IMG/VR virus record: IMGVR_UViG_3300032020_001001
Span: 1 to 40,383 of that record
Length of the DNA stretch: 40,383 nucleotides
Source of the DNA: a virus
Strand: one strand, 5' to 3'
In this document: positions 24,738 to 31,809 of the stretch, piece after piece
Layout of the letters: each line of letters starts with the position of its first letter
Numbering within the stretch: position 1 is the stretch's first letter
Notes under the pieces: model-generated
What the model saw: only the letters and a program-made list of their open reading frames with translations
What the model was told of the DNA's origin: nothing
Database searches by the model: none
Position numbers and translations under genes: made by a program

Positions 24738-26126
24738 TCGTCCCATACTCGCCGCTTCGCTGCGCCCGCCGAGCGCGATCCCGCTCATGCTCCCGCCGCG
24801 CGTGTGCGCCGCCAAGTGCTTCAGTCCGTAAGCAAAGCAGTCCACCCAGTCGTTGTAGGCCGAAGCCGGGAAACTCACCAGTTCGTCTATCAGGTCGCGC
24901 GTCCAAATCTCTCCGCCCTTGATCTTCACCTTCCCCGCCTCACAGTGAAGCGCCACCGCCGATAGTCGGGACTCTTTGTCGTCCTTGCCCGGATGCACCG
25001 CGATCGTCGGGATGTTCGTCTGCGCTCGCATCTCGGCCAGTGCCACCAACCCCATCTGCGTCTCCTCGATCAGCACCGCCGCCGGCCTCCACTCGGCGAT
25101 GATGCGGGCCACCTGAACTCTGATCTCCGGCCATTCCCCTCGCCCCCGCCATGCGTCGCATACATACCACCGGTTCTCGTGGTCCGCCGCGAACACGATG
25201 CAAGCCGAGAACGATCCCCTCTCGGTTTTTTTCAACGCGAAATCCCAGATGCAAATCACGTGCTTGAAGGGCGGTGCATTGTCCCACAATCCCAGCCACT
25301 GCTCCTTCAGGATGTTGCCCCCGGGCGCAACCGGCGAGCACTGGTACAGGCACAGCCAATCGTTCGTGCTCATCCGCTTCCGCCGGTCCTCCAACACCAT
25401 CAGCGGGTAGTGTTCGGGCCACAATGCCTCGCCGAGCTCCGAGACTGCCGGGAAGATAGCCCTCTTCCACAGACCGCTCTTCAGGCATCGCCCTATCACA
25501 TCGTCGGTGTGCCACCGCGTCCCGATCACAGCCACTATGCCCCCCGGCGTCAGCCGCGTCTCGAGCAAGGTGGTGAAGTCCCTCCAAGCCCGGTCCCGGA
25601 GATGTTGCGTCGCAACAGATTCCTCGCCCTTCGCGGGGTCGTCGAACAGAATCAGATCGCCGCGCCGGCTGATTACGCTGCCGCCTATCCCACACCCTGC
25701 GCAAGACGGGTCCTTATCACCCGACCTCTTCGCCGTGAAACTCCAATGTGAATCTGCCCAGTCCCGACGCTTGTCCGGTTGCGCTCCCGGAAACACCCGC
25801 AACCATCGCTGACTGTCCTCCATCCTCTGCTTGATCGCTGCCGTGATCTGCACCGCGACTGCGTCGGTAACACTGGCGATGATCACGTGCTTGTCGGGGT
25901 TGTTCCCCGCCCACCACGAGGCCCATATCTGCGACACCCAGATCGTCTTGGCATGGCCAGGCGGTGCGCAGATGATGATTCTGTCCGCCCCCGACTGCAG
26001 CAGTTCCAGCCAGCGCCGATGATGAGCCGCCGCCTTGTAGCCCCACACATATCTGCCGAAGAGCGCTGGGTCCTCCCGCGCCCTCTCGATCACCACCTGC
26101 TCGGCGCGCGCGTGCTGATCAATCAC
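24735..26126 (-). CDS. terL: Terminase large subunit, 463 aa
   Basis: The packaging motor with ATPase and nuclease domains. Walker A is CAPPGHAKT (residues 53-61), Walker B LILFDDP (158-164), and the coupling motif GTRWHTDDVIG (202-212). The nuclease acidic residues are seen in WDFALKK (D295), IEETQMG (E354/355) and DWVDCFAYGL (D426/D429). It cuts concatemeric DNA and drives it through the portal into the prohead. The start is the GTG at 26126, which overlaps the HNH stop as GTGA; a longer frame begins at 26180. The 3' end touches a triple 10-bp repeat before the portal gene. Confidence 0.95.
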   Translation of the reverse strand: MIDQHARAEQVVIERAREDPALFGRYVWGYKAAAHHRRWLELLQSGADRIIICAPPGHAKTIWVSQIWASWWAGNNPDKHVIIASVTDAVAVQITAAIKQRMEDSQRWLRVFPGAQPDKRRDWADSHWSFTAKRSGDKDPSCAGCGIGGSVISRRGDLILFDDPAKGEESVATQHLRDRAWRDFTTLLETRLTPGGIVAVIGTRWHTDDVIGRCLKSGLWKRAIFPAVSELGEALWPEHYPLMVLEDRRKRMSTNDWLCLYQCSPVAPGGNILKEQWLGLWDNAPPFKHVICIWDFALKKTERGSFSACIVFAADHENRWYVCDAWRGRGEWPEIRVQVARIIAEWRPAAVLIEETQMGLVALAEMRAQTNIPTIAVHPGKDDKESRLSAVALHCEAGKVKIKGGEIWTRDLIDELVSFPASAYNDWVDCFAYGLKHLAAHTRGGSMSGIALGGRSEAASMGR

Positions 26127-26581
26127 GGCGCAACCTCCATCGGCTTTCTGCGATGTGCCTTCCTGTGGCAACGTCTGCATAGCGCCTCTAGATTATCGAG
26201 GTGGTGCATTTTTTCACCATGCCTGCCGTCCGTGTGATGAATCTCAAGCAATCGCGGATTTGGCCAGCCGTTCTGCTCCTGCACTTCTCTACAACGCTGA
26301 CAGGCATAGTGGCCATTTCGCGCAATCACCTGCCGCTTGAGCCAGTGAAGGCCAGCCCAGAAGCGCAGTCCGTATTCGAGGGCGCACTTACTGTAGTGCC
26401 ACCGGTAGGAGTCCACCACCCGCTCCTCTGGCGAGCAACAACCGAATCGCTTGCTGGTCAATGATTTCTGGCAAACTCGGCAGAACCCGCGCCGCCCGAT
26501 TTCTGGCCAACGCAGTAACACAAGTCCCCCATAAGCCTGCTGGTATTCGCCCATGCTCGGCCACTGGTCGGGGTCAAGCAT
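26123..26581 (-). CDS. HNH endonuclease between the terminase genes, 152 aa
   Basis: The start is the ATG at 26581, overlapping the end of the small terminase gene. An N-terminal Cys cluster (FCRVCQKS, CCSPEER) probably binds zinc. The nuclease part reads YACQRCREVQ, LLEIHHTDGRHG, LDNLEALCRRCHRKAH, a clear HNH motif. HNH enzymes next to terminase genes assist cos-site cutting in several phages, so a packaging role is plausible. The stop overlaps the large terminase GTG start as GTGA. A longer upstream frame is not used because it would overlap the small subunit more deeply. Confidence 0.85.
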   Translation of the reverse strand: MLDPDQWPSMGEYQQAYGGLVLLRWPEIGRRGFCRVCQKSLTSKRFGCCSPEERVVDSYRWHYSKCALEYGLRFWAGLHWLKRQVIARNGHYACQRCREVQEQNGWPNPRLLEIHHTDGRHGEKMHHLDNLEALCRRCHRKAHRRKPMEVAP

Positions 26582-27164
26582 CCGCAGTCTCGTCCGGCTG
26601 CAGCCCCGCCAACGCGTCCTCAAGCAGGTCGCGCATCTCGCGCACCGCCTTCAGTTGTTCGGCCTTGGGCAGTCCCCCGATGCCCGTAACATCGTGCCGG
26701 TCAGTCGGCTGCCCCGCGATCAATCGCTCCAGGCTCACGATCCGGTCAATCGCCCTCGCCGCATCCCCTTTCAAGGGCAGCGGCTTCTTCAGGTTCACAT
26801 CGCCTTTTGCGTCACGCTCAAACAAGCTCACGAAGACTGCAGCCCGCAGACCAGCCAGCAGTTCGAGATGGCTTTTGTCCATCTCCGCAAGCCGGTCACT
26901 CACTGTCTGCTCGAGTTTCTGCGCCGACAACATGTGCACTTTGACCTGCGCCTGATGCCAGCCGCCCTGCTTGGCCCACGTGTTGATGGTGGTGCGCCCC
27001 ACACCAGTCTGCCTCACAATCTCAACTAGGCGTTCGCCAGCCAGGAACCGCTGCTGCACCGCCCTCTTCACCCGAGCTGGCCACGCCTGATTTGTCGGCG
27101 TGCCCGCAGGCCGCGCCGTCCTCTTCCTGCCGACCGACTGCCTATGGTGATTCCGCCTGGTCAT
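26574..27164 (-). CDS. Probable terminase small subunit, 196 aa
   Basis: The start taken is the ATG at 27164 (MTRRNHHRQ), after GGAAAG. A basic N-terminal tail is followed by a helix-turn-helix: RFLAGERLVEIVRQ, TGVGRTTINTWAKQGGWH. This layout is typical of small terminase subunits that recognise the packaging site. The rest is helical (QKLEQTVSDRLAEMDKSHLE, DRIVSLERLIAGQ, EMRDLLEDALAG), fitting an oligomerisation domain. Its position, one gene before the large subunit, supports the call. The HNH gene starts within its last codons. Confidence 0.72.
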   Translation of the reverse strand: MTRRNHHRQSVGRKRTARPAGTPTNQAWPARVKRAVQQRFLAGERLVEIVRQTGVGRTTINTWAKQGGWHQAQVKVHMLSAQKLEQTVSDRLAEMDKSHLELLAGLRAAVFVSLFERDAKGDVNLKKPLPLKGDAARAIDRIVSLERLIAGQPTDRHDVTGIGGLPKAEQLKAVREMRDLLEDALAGLQPDETADA

Positions 27165-27690
27165 GCCATACTTTCTTTCCCCGCGCCGGCATCTCCGGCG
27201 ACCCCACATGCCGGCTCCCGGTCCTCCTGCGTCCCCGCGGCTTCTCTCTTTTGCCCTTGAGCGCCAGTAGGGCTATAGCCGCCGCGTCCATCAGGTGTTG
27301 ATCGCCGGGCTCTATCTGCACGAGGGCCATAACTGCCCGGGCAACCTGGTCCTTCGGCGCCGTCCTGCTGCAGCCCAGCGCGCACTTCACGCTGACGGGC
27401 TCGAAGTTCACGTAGGCAATCTGCATCGCCTGCGCAGACGCGCGGGCCAGGGAATCACACCTAGCCTGCGAAAGGCCGATGATCGCTCGCCCCCAATGCC
27501 CCGGCCTCTCGGCAGCCACGATGTCGGGCTTGTGCTCGCGCATCAGTCGGGCAATGCCGCGCTGATAGTCGTAGTCGTTGATTTTCACCGGGATCGTCAG
27601 CCGCGCAATGCATAAGGGCTTCCCCGCTGTGTAGTCTGTGAGCACGACGGCCGCGCCCGGCCGGCCCAAATCAATTCCCATCGCAATCAT
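27142..27690 (-). CDS. RuvC-like Holliday junction resolvase, 182 aa
   Basis: An RNase-H-fold nuclease. MGIDLGRPGAAVVL carries the first catalytic Asp (D7), VAAERPGHWG the Glu (E61), and HLMDAAAIALLAL the late Asp (D135), in the order and spacing expected for RuvC. Such enzymes cut branched DNA made during recombination and can clear junctions before packaging. The basic tail, from about residue 146 on, is probably flexible. The gene lies between replication and terminase genes, which fits preparing concatemers for packaging. The start overlaps the upstream TGA; the MGIDLG methionine at residue 4 is a possible alternative start. Confidence 0.78.
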   Translation of the reverse strand: MIAMGIDLGRPGAAVVLTDYTAGKPLCIARLTIPVKINDYDYQRGIARLMREHKPDIVAAERPGHWGRAIIGLSQARCDSLARASAQAMQIAYVNFEPVSVKCALGCSRTAPKDQVARAVMALVQIEPGDQHLMDAAAIALLALKGKREKPRGRRRTGSRHVGSPEMPARGKKVWHDQAESP

Positions 27691-28553
27691 TTCGGCATCC
27701 CCTGCGCGGCAGCGGCCACACGCCTCAAAGCCTGTCGCGCCTCCACGCGCTCACGGGAACGGCGCAGGCTTTCAGCAGACTGCAGGTCGCCGGTCTCTGT
27801 TGCTGGCACTATTCTAGGGCGTGCGGCATCAGCACCACCGCTGAACTCGTCAGCCTTCTGCATCCAGCGCCGAATTCGCTGACGTGGCCCCGACTGCCCC
27901 TTCAGGGGGAGCATATTCTTCGCAATCAGCCAGGCTTTGAGTTTTTGGAGTTCCTTGGCTAGGTCGAGTTGGCCGTAAGTGCCAGCGAGCGTGTCCAGGA
28001 GTTGGCGGTCTTTGCGTTCGCTGAAAGGGTAACCGGGAATGTCTTTTAGAAGTGCGCGTTCTGCAGGCCAGGAATCGCGCGTCGTGCCTTTAACCTCCTC
28101 CTTAACCTCATCCTCCTCCTCTAGCGGGCGAACTGGCTCCGAACTGCCTCCAGTCTGACTCCGAACCGATTCCAATCTGTCTCCAGGAGCAGGCGGAATC
28201 TCGGAGGCTACTAGACGGTCGGACTTCTGTGATGGCTGGTGCTTTCGCCAGTTTGGAAACCATCCATAACTGGTGCCGTCCATCTCGTATAACTCAATCA
28301 ATCCGTGTTGCTGCATAGCCTGGAGGTCAGCGCTAATGGCGGATTCGGTGCGTCGGTGCCAAGGCAGGCAGGTTGCTTTGATGATTCGCGCCTCCGCCAT
28401 GAAACGGCCTTGGTCATCAGCGTGAAGAATGAGCCTGTCAAAGAGCAGTCCTGCCCAAGGGCCACGGCCTTCAATCAGCGCCGCGATAGACCGGGATTCG
28501 CATATTCTCCTGCGTATGAACCTGCCGCGCAAAGCACGCCTAGCCTCGGCCAT
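27687..28553 (-). CDS. Phage replication initiation/replisome organiser protein, 288 aa
   Basis: The N-terminal 110 residues match the winged-helix domain common to phage replication proteins: RFIRRRICES, LLFDRLILHADDQGRF, KATCLPW, then ELYEMDGTSYGWFPNWRKHQ. Residues 120-165 are a Ser/Pro/Glu-rich linker. The C-terminus (ELQKLKAWLIAKN, RIRRWMQKADEF) resembles the helicase-loading end of DnaD-type proteins. Such proteins bind the phage origin and recruit the host helicase. The chosen ATG at 28553 is where homology begins; a longer frame would read through the direct repeats. The stop overlaps the RuvC-like gene as ATGA. Confidence 0.8.
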   Translation of the reverse strand: MAEARRALRGRFIRRRICESRSIAALIEGRGPWAGLLFDRLILHADDQGRFMAEARIIKATCLPWHRRTESAISADLQAMQQHGLIELYEMDGTSYGWFPNWRKHQPSQKSDRLVASEIPPAPGDRLESVRSQTGGSSEPVRPLEEEDEVKEEVKGTTRDSWPAERALLKDIPGYPFSERKDRQLLDTLAGTYGQLDLAKELQKLKAWLIAKNMLPLKGQSGPRQRIRRWMQKADEFSGGADAARPRIVPATETGDLQSAESLRRSRERVEARQALRRVAAAAQGMPK

Positions 28554-28590
28554 AATATCCACCCGTTCCTGTCCACGCTTTCTGCCAGCG

Positions 28591-28805
28591 CATTTCCGCG
28601 CGATCCCACCGGTAACAACAAGAACTTGTGTGAACTTCCGATAGATTTCCGCGCGATCCCATTGTAAATCACAACGACTTGTGTGAATTTCCGATTTTTT
28701 TTTGCACGACACCACCGGAATCTGAGCGAGTTGTGTGAATTTCCGAAAGATTTTTGCACGACACCACCGGAATCTGAGCGACTTGTGTGAATTTCCGATA
28801 GATTG
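28591..28805. repeat. Four 52-53 bp direct repeats upstream of the replication gene
   Basis: The box TTGTGTGAA[T/C]TTCCGA on the plus strand occurs at 28626-28641, 28679-28694, 28731-28746 and 28783-28798, spaced 53, 52 and 52 bp. The sequence between boxes is also repeated: the two right-hand units share GCACGACACCACCGGAATCT, and the two left-hand units share ATTTCCGCGCGATCCCA. The repeats occupy most of the 277-bp non-coding space between the HerA-like gene and the replication gene. On the minus strand the box reads TCGGAAATTCACACAA. Iteron-like origin or operator sites are the likely meaning. Confidence 0.85.
28657..28690 (-). promoter_or_regulatory. Weak promoter-like sequence within the repeat leader
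   Basis: On the minus strand one repeat box supplies TTCACA, followed after 15 bases by TACAAT. This resembles a sigma-70 type -35 and -10 pair with a short spacer, placed about 100 bp before the replication gene start. The -35 box differs from TTGACA and the 15-bp spacer is below the usual 17. It overlaps a repeat box, so a protein bound to the repeats could control it. Confidence 0.25.
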
Positions 28806-28830
28806 TCCTGCCCATCCTATGTCGCCTCAA

Positions 28831-30585
28831 TTATCCCGGAAATAGACTCTCCGACGCCCGCACCTCTTGCTCCCGTATCTCGATCAGGCCGTTGCGGCGC
28901 AGGATGGAAAAGTAATTGCCGAAGGTGCCGCCACTGGCTGTATAGCCTGACCTCTCACCCAGTGTGTCCTTAGTCATCCAATCCGGCCAGGACCCGATGA
29001 GAACGTCCAACATCTTTGCGGGTCCGGCCGGTAAATTGAGGCGCCACATATCCACGAGTTCCTCGTGTGTCTCCGGCGCCGGCGGAACTGCACCCGCATG
29101 ATCAATTCCTTCCTCGGTTGCAAACACGCCCTGCCTGTCCTCGGCGATCACCCCGGCCCTGCGCAGTTGGCTGAAGTAGTTGGAGAATGTCCCCCCGCCC
29201 GCGGTGTATCCGGCTAGGGTGCCGAGTTGTCTGCGGCTCAAACGAATCGGCGATCGCTGCGCCAGCACCTTCAGCATCTTCAGCGCACCTTTGCCGAGCG
29301 ATCCAGTATCTGCATCGGCCGATTGACGATTTGATAAATCTGTCAATTTATGTCTGGCCGCGGCACGTGGAGTCGGCAACGGCGCACTCGTCGGACGGGC
29401 CACACTCGCTCCCGCAATATTGCGAGGATCCGCGAGCCTTATGAAGGTATCCGCCGCATCCGAAGCCATCCTGGCAACCCGGCGCAGCACCGGGGCCATC
29501 TTTGCGATATCCGCCTGCACCCGCTGGCTAAAGGATTTGAATTGTCGGTCACAGTCACGGCGTGCCGCTTCCACGCTGCGCTTGATCTGCGCTGCGGTGT
29601 GAGCTTGCTCGGTCGGATTTGCCACGGCGCTGCGCTTAGCCAGCGCGGCCTCGTGCGTGAGTTCTCGGACGCGGCGTTGCAGGCTGGCCACAGTGCTCGC
29701 TTCCTGCTCCGCCTCTTTCGGCAGGTCGCTGAGTTTGGGGAGCATGGCAAGGACTCGCTCCGGCGGCGGCGGCGGGCCCAGCGCGACCTTGCCGGCGATC
29801 GCAACTTCCGGGTGATGCGTCTGGACAACACCGATCTCCGTCAGCGTGATCTCGCTCAAGATGGCACGGCCCAGACAGAAGAACTGACCCGGATCAAGCC
29901 GCATCATCTGGCGAACCATCTCGGCCTGCTTCTCCCGTGACAGACCGAGGGCTTGCACCGCTCGCTTGCAGTCAATGTCCAGCGTCGTCGGCCCGATCAG
30001 GATGTTCCCGCACTGCGCTGCTGCATCCTTGCTCAGACTGGCCAGCCGTTGCGTGGCCAGGACGGCGCAGAATCCGCGCTTGCGCCCGCGCTGGCAGAGG
30101 CTGATCACGGCGTCGCTGGACTCGGATTCTTTGCCCTCGGGGCAATATACATGTGATTCGTCGATCACGACCAGAACCGGATGCCAGAGGTTTTTCGGGC
30201 TGTTGATCAGGCCGTCCAGGAAGAGTTTCACGAACTCGCGCCGGTCGGCCATGCGCCGCATTTCGTAGAGGTCGAGCACTGCATTGGCCCTCAACTCGAG
30301 CAGACGCTGGGCGAGCAGTGCCGCGATGCGCGGCTCCGTGGCCACGTCGCCGCCTTTGCCAGCCACAACATACGGGAACTTCTCTCGGAGACTGGAGAAC
30401 TCGCCCTCGGGGTCAATGATCAGAATCTGGATCTTGCCGTCGGCCTGCTCCACGATGCGGCGCACCGTGTACGACTTCCCGCCGCCCGAGTTGGCCTGAA
30501 TCAGCAGGCGTGTGGCGACCAACCTCTCCAGGTCAATCCACACCCGCTGACCGCCGGCGACTGTCTGGCCGAGTTCAATCTTCAC
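28831..30585 (-). CDS. HerA-like (DUF87/FtsK-type) ATPase with two C-terminal winged-helix-like repeats, 584 aa
   Basis: Walker A is IQANSGGGKSYT (near residues 29-40), Walker B is VLVVIDESH (137-145), and a conserved GRKRGFCAVLATQR follows. These are features of HerA-type hexameric DNA-translocating ATPases. Residues 270-370 are helical and probably coiled coil. The C-terminus holds two copies of one module, residues 436-480 (KMLKVL...GYTAGGGTFSNYFSQLRR) and 524-570 (KMLDVL...GYTASGGTFGNYFSILRR), which look like winged helices. Archaeal HerA works with NurA, Mre11 and Rad50; the last two have homologues here, but no NurA is seen. The start is GTG, without a strong ribosome site. Confidence 0.85.
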   Translation of the reverse strand: MKIELGQTVAGGQRVWIDLERLVATRLLIQANSGGGKSYTVRRIVEQADGKIQILIIDPEGEFSSLREKFPYVVAGKGGDVATEPRIAALLAQRLLELRANAVLDLYEMRRMADRREFVKLFLDGLINSPKNLWHPVLVVIDESHVYCPEGKESESSDAVISLCQRGRKRGFCAVLATQRLASLSKDAAAQCGNILIGPTTLDIDCKRAVQALGLSREKQAEMVRQMMRLDPGQFFCLGRAILSEITLTEIGVVQTHHPEVAIAGKVALGPPPPPERVLAMLPKLSDLPKEAEQEASTVASLQRRVRELTHEAALAKRSAVANPTEQAHTAAQIKRSVEAARRDCDRQFKSFSQRVQADIAKMAPVLRRVARMASDAADTFIRLADPRNIAGASVARPTSAPLPTPRAAARHKLTDLSNRQSADADTGSLGKGALKMLKVLAQRSPIRLSRRQLGTLAGYTAGGGTFSNYFSQLRRAGVIAEDRQGVFATEEGIDHAGAVPPAPETHEELVDMWRLNLPAGPAKMLDVLIGSWPDWMTKDTLGERSGYTASGGTFGNYFSILRRNGLIEIREQEVRASESLFPG

Positions 30586-30587
30586 TG

Positions 30588-30635
30588 TTATCGTCTCTGG
30601 CCCGGGCAGCCGTTCTCATCCGCACGTGGCATCAT
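30588..30635 (-). CDS. Possible 15-residue leader peptide before the HerA-like gene
   Basis: An ATG at 30633-30635 overlaps the stop of the preceding gene as ATGA. It opens a 15-codon frame, MMPRADENGCPGQRR, that ends in TAA two bases before the GTG start of the HerA-like gene. That GTG has no clear ribosome site of its own, so passage of ribosomes through this short frame could supply it by re-initiation. The frame is short enough to arise by chance, so this is a weak call. Confidence 0.22.
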   Translation of the reverse strand: MMPRADENGCPGQRR

Positions 30636-31081
30636 ACTCTCCCTTCATCGAGGATGGCGAGAATGCGGAAGGCCAACTGCGCAGCCCGCACGTCCGCCAC
30701 CTCGTCTAGCAGGTTCTCGTCAATGTCCATTTTAGCGATGGGCTGGCATAGTATCCGCACCCGCTCAAGCCGCGCCTCGGCGGCAATCACCCGGTCGCGC
30801 AATCCTGCCCAACCATCCGCTACGTGCTTCTCCAGCAGAAGATTGCGCTCACGCCGGGCTTCTACATCCTGCTCGGCGGCCTCGGCACGGGCACGTTGAA
30901 ATCGATAGCAATTGTGGGGGTAGAACATCTTCCCGTCGGAGCACGCACAATGCAAATCAACCTTGACAACGGCGACCATACATTCTATCTCTCCAGGTCT
31001 GGTGCCATAATACTGGCACGGCGTTCTTGTCATCATCCTTCTCCCTTCGGGCCGGTGGCGGCATGCCGCGCCCGGATTCAT
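30632..31081 (-). CDS. Hypothetical protein with coiled-coil middle, 149 aa
   Basis: The ATG at 31081 overlaps the preceding TGA. A second possible start is the ATG pair at 31036, which has GGGAGAAGG just before it; the true protein may lack the first 15 residues. A short Cys-rich part (CQYYGTRPGEIEC, HCACSDG, HNCYRF) precedes a charged helical stretch (RARAEAAEQDVEARRERNLL) and a C-terminal helix ending AFRILAILDEGRV. The Cys/His part may bind metal. No family is recognised. Confidence 0.6.
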   Translation of the reverse strand: MNPGAACRHRPEGRRMMTRTPCQYYGTRPGEIECMVAVVKVDLHCACSDGKMFYPHNCYRFQRARAEAAEQDVEARRERNLLLEKHVADGWAGLRDRVIAAEARLERVRILCQPIAKMDIDENLLDEVADVRAAQLAFRILAILDEGRV

Positions 31082-31332
31082 TTCGCCCGCGCCTCTATCA
31101 TATTCGCGGCTGCACGAAGCCCTTCCACAAACAGCGCGCGGTCAGGGCCGCTCACGATGGTCGCAGACGGCTTGTCTCTGTTCGCTGCCATGCAAACCTC
31201 TTGGTTGAATAGTGCATCGTGTTTCCAACCGCGAAAGATCAGAGTTCCCTTTCTCCCAGGCCCGTCGGTAACAACGATTACGACTTCGTGCTTCCGCCCT
31301 CTCACGCATACATTTCCGCTCGACTTGTCCAT
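31078..31332 (-). CDS. Hypothetical phage protein, 84 aa
   Basis: The start at 31332 is preceded by AAAGGAGAATGGG, giving a good ribosome site. The protein has an N-terminal strand-rich half (VCVRGRKHEVVIVVTDGPGR, GTLIFRGWKHDALF) and a helical C-terminus (DRALFVEGLRAAANMIEARA). No family is recognised. The stop overlaps the next ATG as ATGA. This places it in the same coupled run as the HerA-like gene. Nothing in it points to a specific activity. Confidence 0.6.
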   Translation of the reverse strand: MDKSSGNVCVRGRKHEVVIVVTDGPGRKGTLIFRGWKHDALFNQEVCMAANRDKPSATIVSGPDRALFVEGLRAAANMIEARAK

Positions 31333-31353
31333 CCCATTCTCCTTTCACTTGAG

Positions 31354-31381
31354 CGAGGGCGGGCCGGATTTGAACCAGGCT
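31354..31381 (-). other. tRNA 3'-arm-like stretch in an intergenic gap
   Basis: On the minus strand the gap between two small genes reads CCTGGTTCAAATCCGGCC and then CGCCCTCGCTC. GGTTCAAATCC is a standard tRNA T-arm core, and the following C-rich run looks like a tRNA 3' acceptor strand. No matching 5' acceptor, D-arm or seven-base anticodon loop could be found upstream, so this is not a complete tRNA. It could be a remnant, an attachment-site-like tRNA end or chance. Confidence 0.3.
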
Positions 31382-31413
31382 CCAGCAATGCATCCGCGCC
31401 GGGGCCTGATAGC

Positions 31414-31725
31414 CTACTCTCCGATCTTGCCCGAGAGAATCTCCGGCTTCCGCTCTTTGCCTTTGCCCTTGCCACTCGGCTTCTGATCCGCCGCCGGTTT
31501 TTCCGGGAACAACTCGGCCTGCTCCAATGTCAGGTCCACCACCATCCGCTTGCCGACCTTGTCGCGCAGGTTCTCGCACAATTCGTGCGGGTCGAGATCC
31601 GACTCCGCGTCGCTGCGCAGTTGGAGCACCGCGACGGGGTCGCTTCCCACGACGTTGCCGTCGTCGTCCAGTCGCCTGACGTATCTGATACTCGGCACCT
31701 GCAATCTCATCACGAATCGCTCCAT
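31414..31725 (-). CDS. Hypothetical phage protein, 103 aa
   Basis: The start ATG at 31725 has a good ribosome site, GGAGAAGGTGAGCG before the ATG. The first 75 residues look like a compact fold with alternating strands (FVMRLQVPSIRYVRRLDDDG, AVLQLRS) and helices, then comes a Lys/Gly-rich tail, KPSGKGKGKERKP. No family is recognised. It begins after an 84-bp space without a clear gene and ends just before the tRNA-arm-like stretch. It is kept because of the ribosome site and the consistent strand. Confidence 0.6.
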   Translation of the reverse strand: MERFVMRLQVPSIRYVRRLDDDGNVVGSDPVAVLQLRSDAESDLDPHELCENLRDKVGKRMVVDLTLEQAELFPEKPAADQKPSGKGKGKERKPEILSGKIGE

Positions 31726-31809
31726 CGCTCACCTTCTCCTCTCCATGTTATTTCTCAGCGGCTGCCGCCGCCTGTCCGCCTGCTCCCGCGCCGCCGGGCG
31801 GAACGCGGT

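Noticed and set aside
28554-28715. N-terminal extension of the replication protein by 54 residues
   Set aside because: The extension is encoded by the repeat array; family-like sequence begins at the ATG at 28553.
28475-28759. Minus-strand frame reading through the direct repeats
   Set aside because: Its peptide repeats only reflect the DNA repeats, and the 3' part runs out of frame over the replication gene.
28591-28805. CRISPR array
   Set aside because: The intervals between boxes are themselves repeated and not unique spacers; only four units, and no cas gene.
31345-31440. Complete tRNA gene around the GGTTCAAATCC core
   Set aside because: Attempts to fold a cloverleaf gave an 11-base anticodon-type loop, a mismatched T-stem and no 5' acceptor partner.
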